Assembly (NCBI GenBank): GCA_016235825.1
Contig: JACRIL010000143.1
Span: forward strand, 1-34,721
DNA: 34,721 nucleotides
Origin: Planctomycetota bacterium
GTDB lineage: Bacteria > Planctomycetota > Phycisphaerae > SM23-33
Reading direction: 5' to 3'
Shown here piece after piece: positions 20,600 to 28,561 of the stretch. A program made the translations under genes and the position numbers. Position 1 is the stretch's first letter. Each line of letters starts with the position of its first letter. The notes beneath the pieces are model-generated. The model was given only the letters and a program-made list of their open reading frames with translations, was not told the origin of the DNA and did not search any database.

Positions 20600-20835
20600 T
20601 CACACCGGATAATTGCCCAGTCGAAGACTTTTGGCCGGGGCGTTCCTGTATCCCGGCTCGTCTGCCAGTGGCGGGATCGATAGTTGGGACTTTTTATTTG
20701 ACCATTTTCCCAGGGTTTCGCTCGGACGGCTATTGCCGTCCTCGCTTCACCCTGGGCTACAAACATGCCGGCCTTACAGGCCTTGAATCCGGCGGCGATG
20801 AATCCGCAAGGTATTCTTGCCATGCAAAAATTGTT
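20600..20835 (+). repeat. 235 bp structured interspersed repeat, copy A
   Basis: The core has an outer stem CCCAGGG (20709-20715) with CCCTGGG (20750-20756), and an inner stem GGACGGC (20724-20730) with GCCGTCC (20735-20741). The left flank contains GTGGCGGGATCG and the right flank GATGAATCCGCAAGGTATTC. The flanks align with the copies at 23915-24150 (+), 23683-23830 (-) and 34390-34630 (-). Confidence 0.75.
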
Positions 20836-21122
20836 CGCGGCATGAACGGACGTGTCATGTTGCAGAGTAAGGCTCGATCGGGTGCCATCGGCCGCTTATG
20901 TTTATCTCGGCGTAGCGTCAGGCTTCGCTTCGCTACGCCCTGACGAGTCCAGCGAAGTAGGATTTTTACCTCTTGCCGCGTAACCGACCATGCCACCGGC
21001 CAATGAATCAGCAAGGTATCATTGTCATATAAAAATTGTGTAGAAAAAGAACAGCAATTGCTACACGGTTATTTTTGTCCCCAAGAGATGCTCGCAAACA
21101 GTTGTGAGTGATGAAAACTGCC

Positions 21123-21959
21123 CTATTTCTCGTCTCGTTTGAGAAGATTACCAAGAGTTCCGATATCCTTACTTGCAACCCGTATTTTATCTTCCCTAGT
21201 TTTTCGTGCCAATTCCTCATCGAGAATCAACTCGATTCCTAATTTTACAACTTTAAAAGAATCGAGGCATTCGTCTTCAGTCAAAGAATGGATACCCTTG
21301 CTAAGTATTCCATAAAGACTTTTGGTTTTCACTAGAACTTCGGGCAAATGCGCCTGAAGCAGTGTAATTTTTTCGTCCATTCGAGATTTTATATATTTAT
21401 CTTCATCCCAATTGATAATACTTTTTGCAACTAAGTGTGCTTTTTCAATCAGGAATTCAAAAATGCGACGAAAATATACAAAAGCTCCGATGCCAACACC
21501 GTGAGAAGCAAGGCCAACACCGCGTGTGAATTCTTTGTACCGTTCGTCTCCTAGTATATTTCGATACTTATAGATATCTGGCGTAGCCAAATCGGCCAAC
21601 GATGGATACTGGCCGATCTTTTGCAATTTGCCATCATTGGCAAAAAAAAGAAATAAAATCTCATGATCTTTTTTCCGCGAGCAGGTTAAGAGAAGTGTGA
21701 AGATGTAGTTGTGATATAAACTCGGTGGTAAGTCTCTATCTGGTTCTATTTTCTCATGACACTGGAAAATGCTGTGGGCCTTGCATTGCATGCAGTAGCA
21801 ATCAATGGTACCCCGAAAGTATTCTAGGTCATAAACTGGGTTATCCTCTATTATTTTGTATTTTGTTATCGGGAATTCCTTGTATAATGGTATTGATAAA
21901 ATGAAGTCCCGAGGTGACGGGAAGGTTGCATTCGGAGATGCATTAGTATAGTTGGCCAT
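21123..21959 (-). CDS. AT-rich hypothetical protein with a Cys cluster
   Basis: The 278-residue protein is not recognised with confidence. Near the N-terminus a CYCMQC cluster (C54, C56, C59), with later Cys67 and the Cys of LLLTCSRK, could bind zinc. The C-terminal half is helical and charged (ASHGVGIGAFVYFRRIFEFLIEKAH, then GILSKGIHSLTEDECLDSFKVV), somewhat like HEPN/DUF4145-type helical proteins, but this is only a resemblance. Base composition is clearly richer in A and T than any neighbour, codons are unlike them, and no Shine-Dalgarno sequence is seen, which points to recent acquisition. It has no partner gene, and repeats lie on its downstream side. Confidence 0.7.
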   Translation of the reverse strand: MANYTNASPNATFPSPRDFILSIPLYKEFPITKYKIIEDNPVYDLEYFRGTIDCYCMQCKAHSIFQCHEKIEPDRDLPPSLYHNYIFTLLLTCSRKKDHEILFLFFANDGKLQKIGQYPSLADLATPDIYKYRNILGDERYKEFTRGVGLASHGVGIGAFVYFRRIFEFLIEKAHLVAKSIINWDEDKYIKSRMDEKITLLQAHLPEVLVKTKSLYGILSKGIHSLTEDECLDSFKVVKLGIELILDEELARKTREDKIRVASKDIGTLGNLLKRDEK

Positions 21960-22137
21960 ATATCATTGTTTGGACAAAACTTATAATCCGGTCAAGGCAG
22001 ACTGTCCGTTTCTATCTAAACCGGGCGGGAAGACACCGCTCATTTGCCGCAAACCATACGAGATCGTCACAAAATCTATTCTGCTATTATCTGGCAGATA
22101 AGTGGTTCTGCAAGCATTTCCGACGATATATTTCCGT

Positions 22138-23595
22138 TTATTTTCCATCCGCCAGGAGGAAATTTTTGAACTGCCAGGGGTCGGATTCGTCGAGGTCTGG
22201 TTTGTTGTGGCCGGCGAAGAAATTGCGGTAGTGTTTGAGCGGCGTCCAGTCGGACTGGACGGAGAGGTTTTTGCCCAGCCAGGGGTCGGCGATCTTGAGG
22301 ATGTAGTCATGAGGCAGATCGTCGGGCACGAGCAGGCCGGCGGATGGGTTTTCGATCATCCACATCGCCGCGGCCACCACCGAGATTGCCACCTGGAGCG
22401 TGGTGGCGTTCTGGTGGGGAACCAGGCGTCGGGCCTCTTCGATAGACAGGTCGCTGCCGGTCCACCACGAGGTATATGCGTGTCCCATGATGAGCGAGCC
22501 CAGCACGTCGCGGCCGGAGGTGATCTCGTCGTTCATTATCCGCAGGTTGGGCTGAAGTTCGTAATTGTTCCCTCGCATCTCGTGCAGCGAGACGATGGCC
22601 GCGTCGCACGGGCAATAGGCGTAGTGCATGGTCGGGCGGTAGACGGCCTTGCCGCCTTCCCGGACCGTCAGCCGGTCGGAGATCGTAAACGCCTCGCCGT
22701 GGCGGACCACCATGCCGACGATGTTCCAGTTTGGCACCCACGAGCGGACGAAGGTGTTGATGCCCATCCGGGCCAGGCAGATCTGGTTTTTCGGGCCGTC
22801 GGCGTGCGTGTGGGCGAAGGCGGGCAGGGTCTTTTCGTGCGTGCCCCATCCCATCTCGGCCGTGGTCGTGCCTTCCTCGCGGAAGCCCTCGATGCTCCAG
22901 GTGTTGACGAACTCGTCCACCTGCTTGGGCTTGTCGGAGATCTGCGTGTCGCGCTCGGAGCAGTGGATGACCTTGACGCCCAGCTTCATCGCAAGGCGGT
23001 TGAAGGCCCGGCTGGAAAGATGCTGGCAGATTTCGTCGGCATCTTTGCCGGCGGCCTTGCGGTCGGCAAGCAGTTTTTCGGCGATGTCGGTCAGGCCGCG
23101 GCGGGTCCAGTGCGAGATCAGGCCGGGGTTGGCCCCGTGCTCGACAACGGCGGACGGGCCTTTGCTCTTCCAGCCGGAGGCCATCTTCCGCAGGTTTATA
23201 TGCCGCCAGTAGAGCGTCTTTTCGGTCGGGGGCTTTTTCTCCGCGCCGCGATAGGGGTCCCAGACCTCCACCGACGTGTTGACGTACAACACGCCGTGGT
23301 CGTGGCACCATTGGAGGATTTCGCAGGCGTCGATGTTCCATGCAAGGTCTATCAGCAGGTCGCCGGCCGAGAGATATTTCCCGAGCAGCGAACCCAGGTT
23401 TTCCCCGGTAATCTTCTGCCGCACCCAGTTGACGCCCTTTGCGGTGAATTTTTTCAGGTCGCCGGCCTTGTCCTCAAAATCCATTACCGTGATGTTCTTC
23501 GGCGCGACCTTCATCAGCTTGAGGACTATGGGCAGCGTGCACTGAGCGACGGACCCGTATCCGACCATCAGAATCTTTTTGTCAAAGCCAGCCAT
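22138..23595 (-). CDS. hss: homospermidine synthase
   Basis: The 485-residue protein is an NAD+-dependent homospermidine synthase of the saccharopine-dehydrogenase-like fold, normal length about 470-490. It joins two putrescines (or putrescine and spermidine) to sym-homospermidine with release of ammonia. The N-terminus has a Rossmann motif, ILMVGYGSVAQCTLPIV (8-24). VVEHGANPGLISHW, TAEMGWGTHEKTLP and YAYCPCDAAIVSLHEMRGN are characteristic conserved blocks. AGGAG lies seven bases before the ATG. The deoxyhypusine-synthase-like gene lies upstream on the same strand, but about 710 bp away because two repeat copies sit between, so common transcription is doubtful. Cytoplasmic. Confidence 0.92.
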   Translation of the reverse strand: MAGFDKKILMVGYGSVAQCTLPIVLKLMKVAPKNITVMDFEDKAGDLKKFTAKGVNWVRQKITGENLGSLLGKYLSAGDLLIDLAWNIDACEILQWCHDHGVLYVNTSVEVWDPYRGAEKKPPTEKTLYWRHINLRKMASGWKSKGPSAVVEHGANPGLISHWTRRGLTDIAEKLLADRKAAGKDADEICQHLSSRAFNRLAMKLGVKVIHCSERDTQISDKPKQVDEFVNTWSIEGFREEGTTTAEMGWGTHEKTLPAFAHTHADGPKNQICLARMGINTFVRSWVPNWNIVGMVVRHGEAFTISDRLTVREGGKAVYRPTMHYAYCPCDAAIVSLHEMRGNNYELQPNLRIMNDEITSGRDVLGSLIMGHAYTSWWTGSDLSIEEARRLVPHQNATTLQVAISVVAAAMWMIENPSAGLLVPDDLPHDYILKIADPWLGKNLSVQSDWTPLKHYRNFFAGHNKPDLDESDPWQFKNFLLADGK

Positions 23596-23682
23596 CTTGC
23601 ATCTCCTGTTTTTATTTCAAATTTTGTCAGTTTTCCATAGTAGCATGGGCGTTCCGGCGAAGAAGGGGCGAGGCCGGAAGGG

Positions 23683-23830
23683 CCGGCAGATAGTAGCCCC
23701 GGGCGGGGCGGAGGACGGCGGCAGCCGTCCAAAGCGAAACCCGGGGATAAATCGCCATTAAGAAAGTTTCCAAATCTCCGATCCCGCCACGGCTGAAATG
23801 GCAGAAGTTTCGAGAACCGCGTCCAATGAG
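23683..23830 (-). repeat. 235 bp structured repeat, copy C (inverted)
   Basis: On the window strand, CCCCGGG (23697-23703) pairs with CCCGGGG (23740-23746), and GGACGGC (23713-23719) pairs with GCCGTCC (23724-23730). The 21 bases at 23683-23703 are the exact reverse complement of 24081-24101, so copies C and B form a large inverted repeat. Further matches extend through CGATCCCGCCAC to about 23830. Confidence 0.75.
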
Positions 23831-23914
23831 AATGGCCGATTCATTGTTTTGCTGTTGCAAAAGACAAACACAGGTTGAACTTGTCCGGCAAAGCCGTGCG
23901 ATGGCCCTGTTTTT

Positions 23915-24150
23915 TCCACCGCGGATGAATGTTTCATTGAAAATTATCGGCCGTGAAATTCCGGAATTTTGGCGCGTTTGCCCGTGGCGGGATCGGCAAT
24001 TTGAAACTTCATTTAATGAACCGGTTTTCCCCGGGTTCCGCTTCGTCCTCCTTCGCTGAAGCTTCGGAGGACTCGCTGCACCCGGGGCTACTATCTGCCG
24101 GCTCTTCGAGCCTGCAAATCGGTCGCATTGGACCTGCAAGGTATTGTCAT
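23915..24150 (+). repeat. 235 bp structured repeat, copy B
   Basis: The outer stem CCCCGGG (24029-24035) pairs with CCCGGGG (24081-24087). The inner stem GTCCTCC (24045-24051) pairs with GGAGGAC (24066-24072), with a further CTTC-GCT-GAAG inside. The left flank has ATTCCGGAATTTTGG and GTGGCGGGATCGG; the right flank ends in CCTGCAAGGTATTGTCAT. It fills the gap between the two homospermidine genes together with copy C. Confidence 0.75.
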
Positions 24151-24308
24151 CTTTCTGTCGATTCATGCGATCAAACAAAACATTGTATGCTCTTGTAAGG
24201 CCAGACCAATCCTGTTCGACGAGCCTTTCTGCAATAATTTCATTGCCGAAATTTGCCGGAGGCCGTAAAGCGTTAATCCAATAATTATTATTTTTCAGAA
24301 TCGTCATC

Positions 24309-25424
24309 TCATTCACTGTTTTTTGAGGAAGAGAATCGTTTTGGCGTTTTCATGGCGGCGAGGATGTCGCCTTTCCACTGGAATTTCAAACGCGGCCTTG
24401 CCGGCGCCGGATGGCGGTCGAACAAGTATCCAGCCAGCAGGGGCAGGGCGACGCTCGGCTCGACCCATGCCATCGCGCAGTCGGCGTCGGTGCGGATCTT
24501 GCCCCAGCTCTGTGCCTCCTTCAGCGTGCTGGAGGACAGCCCGCCGTCGGCGGTTACGGCCGTCGTAACCTGTATGGCATAGGCGTGGCCGCGGTCCAGG
24601 CCGAAGATGTACCCCATGACGATCGAGTCGTTGATGTAGTTCTTCGGCACACCGCCGGCGACGTAGATGGCCGCGGTCTTCTTCGACTTCACCACGATCT
24701 GCGTCAGCTCGTAATTGTCCTGGATGGCGTCGATCATGATTCCCGGCCGTCTCTGCGTTATGCACTCGTGCCTGTGGTGCGTCAGGCCGATGCCGATGGA
24801 ACTGTCATTGAGGGCCGGGCAGAAGACCGGCACGCCCAGTTTGTGGCAAGTCCGCAGAATCGAATTGTCATCCGTCAGCCGCGAGCCGAGGCGGTCCAGG
24901 AATTGACGCGAGGAATACGCCCCGGGCGTGAGCGAGTCGGCGACCTTGCCGCACCAGATGTCGGTCTCCCAGAATTTTTCCTCGTCCACGTAGGTGTCGT
25001 AGATGCGGTCGATGTAGAGTTCGCGGAGTTTGGCGTCGTCGGCGGCAGGCGTGCCGCGAAAGTGCCGGAACCCGCGGGCCTGGTAGATATCCTGGTAGAT
25101 AATCGCGCCGGTCGAGACGACCACGTCGACGTATCCGCCGGCGACCAGGCCGCGGATCACGTCGCGCAGGCCCGCGGCGATGAGCGGCCCGGCCAGCCCC
25201 AAAAAGATCGTCGGCCTGCCCTTGTCCTGCATCATGCGGTCCAGCACCGTCGCGCAGAGCCCGATGTTGCGGGCCTGGATCGACATATCCTTCATGCCGT
25301 CCACCAGGCCGGCCACCGTCGTCCGCGGCGGCAGGCGGAGCGACTTTACGGGCACGTCAAGAATCTGTTTCTTGTGTTTCTGCTGCGCCGCAGACAGCCG
25401 GGATGTCGAGGTCTTTGCGCCCAT
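24309..25424 (-). CDS. deoxyhypusine synthase-like protein
   Basis: The 371-residue protein belongs to the deoxyhypusine synthase (DHS) family. The NAD-linked active-site lysine is kept: K261 in VAGGVPKNYINDS, matching the catalytic Lys of eukaryotic DHS. Other family blocks are LGLAGPLIAAGLRDVI, VVVSTGAIIYQDIY and FCPALNDSSIGIG. Bacteria lack eIF5A, so bacterial members are thought to act on small amines, and some are reported to make homospermidine. Here it lies next to an unrelated homospermidine synthase, which supports a polyamine role. GGAGAA lies seven bases before the ATG. The C-terminus (KTPKRFSSSKNSE) is low-complexity. Whether the acceptor is putrescine, spermidine or agmatine cannot be told. 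Confidence 0.88.
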   Translation of the reverse strand: MGAKTSTSRLSAAQQKHKKQILDVPVKSLRLPPRTTVAGLVDGMKDMSIQARNIGLCATVLDRMMQDKGRPTIFLGLAGPLIAAGLRDVIRGLVAGGYVDVVVSTGAIIYQDIYQARGFRHFRGTPAADDAKLRELYIDRIYDTYVDEEKFWETDIWCGKVADSLTPGAYSSRQFLDRLGSRLTDDNSILRTCHKLGVPVFCPALNDSSIGIGLTHHRHECITQRRPGIMIDAIQDNYELTQIVVKSKKTAAIYVAGGVPKNYINDSIVMGYIFGLDRGHAYAIQVTTAVTADGGLSSSTLKEAQSWGKIRTDADCAMAWVEPSVALPLLAGYLFDRHPAPARPRLKFQWKGDILAAMKTPKRFSSSKNSE

Positions 25425-25616
25425 TTCGTTTTTCTCCGTGCGACACGTCGCGCAGCAATATTAGCCGCGAAAAAATTCAAACGCAACGCGAAATGGCGTG
25501 TTGGCCAGCCATTTTCAGTTGAAATGGCCGGATTCTTCTTGCGAACCTGTACGCCCCCGAATTTGTTCGACGGATGTAAGGCCCATCCAGACAGATTGTT
25601 AACGCCGTTTCAATGT

Positions 25617-25699
25617 TATCATAACAGATCGTTGAGATTATGATAAAAAATAATATTTTATCTCTTGACATATCATAGGCACAATAATATAATATGATA
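25617..25699 (+). promoter_or_regulatory. two identical-spacing dyads (TATCATA-N15-TATGATA)
   Basis: TATCATA at 25617-25623 with TATGATA at 25639-25645, and TATCATA at 25671-25677 with TATGATA at 25693-25699, are two inverted pairs with the same 15 bp spacing, 54 bp apart. The second pair brackets the spacer and -10 of the promoter at 25665-25693; the first lies just upstream of the -35. This is the arrangement of a repressor or activator operator. The binding factor is unknown. TATGAT also resembles a -10 element, which tempers the call. Confidence 0.6.
25665..25693 (+). promoter_or_regulatory. consensus sigma70-type promoter for the GspE-fusion gene
   Basis: TTGACA (25665-25670) and TATAAT (25688-25693) are both perfect matches to the consensus hexamers and are separated by exactly 17 bp. 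The gene start is 62 bp downstream of the -10, with AAGGAG at 25741-25746. Such a perfect promoter in an AT-rich island is unusual for this window. Confidence 0.82.
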
Positions 25700-25754
25700 A
25701 AAGCTGAAAGAGGCTTTCAGCGGACCATAAAACAAAGAGAAAGGAGCAGCACCC

Positions 25755-27326
25755 ATGAAACCGCAAAAACAGACCCAGAAGGCCGGCAAGAACGTGAACA
25801 AGACGGCAAAGGAAGCCGCATCGCCGGGCGGAAGCGACGCTGCCGGAAAGTCAGGCGGCGAACTGCTGGACATGGACGAGGCAATCGGGATGTTAAAGAC
25901 GACCCGTCCGACGTTCTACCGGTGGCTCAAGTCGGGCAAGCTCAAGGGCCTCAAGGCCGGGCGGCAGTGGCGGTTCCGGCGGGAGGACGTGGACCGCTTC
26001 ATGCGGGGTCAACTGCCGCAAGTCGAGATGGCCGGCGATTTTGGGCCGCTGATTGCCGATCTGCAAGGCCGGATCGCCGGTCTGCGCGGAAAGACGGCCG
26101 TGGATGATGCAGGCGATGACGCCGATCAGCCTGCCGCCGCCGTGAATCTCATGATAAAGCTCGGCTTCTACCTCAATTCTTCCGACATTCACATCGGTCC
26201 GCTCTATCTGAACAACAGGGAGTTGGGCGTCCTGCGATATCGCATTGACGGGGTTCTGCAGAAAGGCATCGAGTTCGACATCAAGCTGCTGCCGGCGATC
26301 GTGGCCCGCTGGAAGACCATGGCCGGGTGCAGCCTCGACGACAAACGCCGCCCCCAGGACGGGCGCATAGTTCTGGACATCGGGGGCAGGTCGCTGGACA
26401 TCCGGGTGTGCTTCCTGCCGGCGATGTTCGGGGAGTCCATCACCGCCAGGCTCCTCAGCCGCGAGTCCGTGCAGCTTGATCTGAACAAGATGGGATACTC
26501 CAAGGACGTTCTGGACGGGGTCATCAAGGCCATCGAAATGCCCCAGGGCATGACGGTCGTTACCGGGCCTGCCGGCATCGGCAAGACGACCACGCTGTAC
26601 GCGTGCCTCAGCTATCTGGCCAAACAGGAACTCAAGACGATCTCCATCGAGGATCCGGTGGAGTTCGCCCTGCCGTGGATCACCCAAGTGCAGGTGATGC
26701 CAGCTCAGGGGCTGACCTTCGCTTCATCGCTTCGGTCGTCGCTCCGCAGCGATCCCGACATCGTCATGGTCAGCGAGATTCGCGACACCGAAACGCTCCA
26801 GTTGTCGCTGCAAATGGCGTTGACGGGACACTCCGTGTTGACTTCGGTTCATGCCGAGGATGCCGCCGCGGCGATTGTGCGGATGCTGGACATTGGGGCC
26901 GTGCCTTTTGTGCTGGCCGATTCGATCAACCTGATCCTGTCTCAGCGGTTAGTTCGGCGGACTTGCCCCGACTGCAAGCGGGTTCCTTCTGACCCTCGCA
27001 AGGTCGAAATGGTCAGACAGATGGCGGCCAGGCTGGGGTGCACGGACACGGGCAAGACGGGCGAGTTCCAGCGGGGCGCCGGCTGCCCGAAATGCCACGG
27101 CACCGGCTATAGCGGCCGGATCCTGATCTCCGAGGCGCTCGTGATGACGCCGGAATTGATAGCCGCGGTGCTTCAACGCGCACCTGTCGCCGAACTGCGG
27201 AAAGCGGCCGTCGCAGGCGGAATGACGCCTATGGTCGCTGACGGCCTGCGCCTCGCCGCCGCCGGACAGACCACGCTCGACGAAATCTTCCGCGTCATGC
27301 CCGGCCAGTTGATGAGGGATGCATAG
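25755..27326 (+). CDS. helix-turn-helix domain fused to GspE/PilB-type ATPase
   Basis: The 523-residue protein begins with a basic low-complexity leader. An excisionase/MerR-like helix-turn-helix follows (about 38-84, DEAIGMLKTTRPTFYRWLKSGKLKGLKAGRQWRFRREDV). From about 128 it is a type II secretion/type IV pilus assembly ATPase: N2-like domain, Walker A GPAGIGKTTT (271-280), Asp box around SIEDPVE, Walker B RSDPDIVMVSEIRD (331-344) and His box TGHSVLTSVHAEDA. Zinc-type Cys pairs occur at C404/C407 and C444/C447. It therefore should be an active hexameric ATPase. No pilin, GspF/PilC or GspD gene is near, so its partner machine is elsewhere or it has another job. The helix-turn-helix could bind the dyads of its own promoter. 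AAGGAG lies eight bases before the ATG; the stop is TAG. Confidence 0.9.
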   Translation: MKPQKQTQKAGKNVNKTAKEAASPGGSDAAGKSGGELLDMDEAIGMLKTTRPTFYRWLKSGKLKGLKAGRQWRFRREDVDRFMRGQLPQVEMAGDFGPLIADLQGRIAGLRGKTAVDDAGDDADQPAAAVNLMIKLGFYLNSSDIHIGPLYLNNRELGVLRYRIDGVLQKGIEFDIKLLPAIVARWKTMAGCSLDDKRRPQDGRIVLDIGGRSLDIRVCFLPAMFGESITARLLSRESVQLDLNKMGYSKDVLDGVIKAIEMPQGMTVVTGPAGIGKTTTLYACLSYLAKQELKTISIEDPVEFALPWITQVQVMPAQGLTFASSLRSSLRSDPDIVMVSEIRDTETLQLSLQMALTGHSVLTSVHAEDAAAAIVRMLDIGAVPFVLADSINLILSQRLVRRTCPDCKRVPSDPRKVEMVRQMAARLGCTDTGKTGEFQRGAGCPKCHGTGYSGRILISEALVMTPELIAAVLQRAPVAELRKAAVAGGMTPMVADGLRLAAAGQTTLDEIFRVMPGQLMRDA

Positions 27327-27430
27327 AGTCAATAGACCCTGAAATATGACATGCTCTTGTGGAATGCATCAAAAAAGTATGTTTGGGCCCAGTATCAAAC
27401 GCTGAATATAAGGTGTAATATCGAAATCAG

Positions 27431-27474
27431 ATCATAATGATGGACATGAATAGGCAGACGAGCGGCGTCTGCCT
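27431..27474 (+). promoter_or_regulatory. leader palindrome and hairpin before the M23-like gene
   Basis: ATCAT-A-ATGAT (27431-27441) is a perfect dyad made of half sites like those at 25617-25699. AGGCAGACG (27452-27460) pairs perfectly with CGTCTGCCT (27466-27474) over 9 bp. TGGACAG/CTGTCCA arms (about 27491-27530) add a further stem before the AAGGAG at 27545-27550. The roughly 230 bp leader holds no other gene. Confidence 0.45.
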
Positions 27475-27555
27475 GCCGGTTAAGGCGGAAATGGACAGTT
27501 CGCCTCGGCCGGGTTTATCCGGTCTGTCCAATCATTGTTCGCTGAAGGAGCACCA

Positions 27556-28545
27556 ATGGCAACCGAAGATATTTCAGTTGAAGAGTTGTCGGCAAAGATT
27601 GGGATTCCCGTTCACATTTTGGACCGTGCCATTGAGAACGGCCTGCTTTTGCCGAGAAATAACCGTCAGCCCTTCGTGTTCACCAGAGAAGAAATTGCTC
27701 TGATCAGTGACTGGGCTGCTGTTCCAAAACTCCTGTCCCGCATTAGGCGGGACGGCAACGGCGAATACGTCGGCCGCTATATTGGTCCTGATGATTATGG
27801 CCAGAAAAACCGATACATCCTGCCGTTTGAAGGATGCTGGCTGGTTACTGATGGAGGAAAACTTCGGACTGCAAAAGGACGCATGCGTTCTTTTGATTAT
27901 TATATGGCCCCTTGTGTCCGTTGGGCATGGGATTTCTGCGCCATCCATCCCGATGATTACGGGAAATGCCACGTAGGAATGCCGATAATCGAGATGTTGC
28001 GGCTTCGCTTCAGGAGAGGGCAGGAGCCAAACATCCCGGACTACGATCATTCGGAACCTGGCGACGAACATGAATTCCGCAAGATATTGAATCCGGAGGC
28101 TCTGGACAACAAACGCCATTACCTCTACGAAGTCGATCTTGTAGCTCCCGCTCGGGGTGTGATCATGACGCGAAAAAGCCTTTTGGATGATCCATCGTTT
28201 GTGGAACGGATTGAATTTTTAAGAGACCGTGGTGAAGACGATGATCATGAGGGGTTTATGATCAAGCATGATAATGACGAATATTCCCAATTTGCCCATG
28301 TCTTGGGGCGAACCATTGCGGTTCGGCCCGGCCAACAGGTCGAACAAGGCGAATTCCTCTGCAAGGCTGGAGGGAAACATTGTTTTATGCCGCATCTTCA
28401 CTGGGCTGTATGGGATAATTGGCATCCGATTCTTGCCCAGGGTTTGCCGATCCGGATATCCAACTGCATGGCCTATCGGGAGAATCAGTTTGTTGCTGAA
28501 AATAATGTTTGGCTTGAAAGAGGAATGCTGGTAAAAAATTCCTAG
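27556..28545 (+). CDS. helix-turn-helix domain fused to M23-like peptidase domain
   Basis: The 329-residue protein has an N-terminal MerR/excisionase-like helix-turn-helix (about 5-55, DISVEELSAKIGIPVHILDRAIENGLL). A C-terminal LytM/M23 metallopeptidase-like fold follows (about 110-300). The peptidase part shows FMIKHDNDEYSQFAHVL, VRPGQQVEQGEFLCKAG and MPHLHWAVW, with the HxH zinc motif at H280/H282. The first zinc pair is uncertain: H188/D194 (HYLYEVDLVAP) or D126 in RWAWDF with no obvious His before it, so the enzyme may be inactive. No signal peptide, odd for a peptidoglycan hydrolase. AAGGAG supports ATG 27556 over an in-frame ATG 21 bp upstream. It follows another helix-turn-helix fusion gene by 229 bp. 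A structural or regulatory role is possible. Confidence 0.75.
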   Translation: MATEDISVEELSAKIGIPVHILDRAIENGLLLPRNNRQPFVFTREEIALISDWAAVPKLLSRIRRDGNGEYVGRYIGPDDYGQKNRYILPFEGCWLVTDGGKLRTAKGRMRSFDYYMAPCVRWAWDFCAIHPDDYGKCHVGMPIIEMLRLRFRRGQEPNIPDYDHSEPGDEHEFRKILNPEALDNKRHYLYEVDLVAPARGVIMTRKSLLDDPSFVERIEFLRDRGEDDDHEGFMIKHDNDEYSQFAHVLGRTIAVRPGQQVEQGEFLCKAGGKHCFMPHLHWAVWDNWHPILAQGLPIRISNCMAYRENQFVAENNVWLERGMLVKNS

Positions 28546-28561
28546 AATCGGCAGGCGGCAG

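Larger units (their letters stand above)
20021..21122. other. repeat mosaic between genes, no gene recognised
   Basis: Over 1 kb lacks any convincing gene. It holds TCTCGGCGCAGCGAAGCC (about 20161) and its relative with a CGTCAGG/CCTGACG stem (about 20918-20946), a CGCAAACAGATGCGAG segment (20281-20296), the double-hairpin repeat (20307-20350), an inverted-repeat-rich stretch with CTCAGGGAGAGGGTAGGGTG (about 20476), a copy of the 235 bp structured repeat (20600-20835), and a partial repetition of its tail (AATCAGCAAGGTAT at about 21005). Confidence 0.6.

Noticed and set aside
22102..23640. Open frame of about 510 codons on the + strand
   Set aside because: It is antisense to homospermidine synthase and has no recognisable domain.
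23627..24316. Open frame of about 229 codons on the - strand between the polyamine genes
   Set aside because: Its sequence is made of the two inverted repeat copies (C and B), has no ribosome binding site of note and no protein-like composition.
27437..27703. Small leader ORF before the M23-like gene
   Set aside because: The 88-codon frame runs into the downstream gene in another frame and has no features of an attenuator peptide. The leader hairpin is more convincing.
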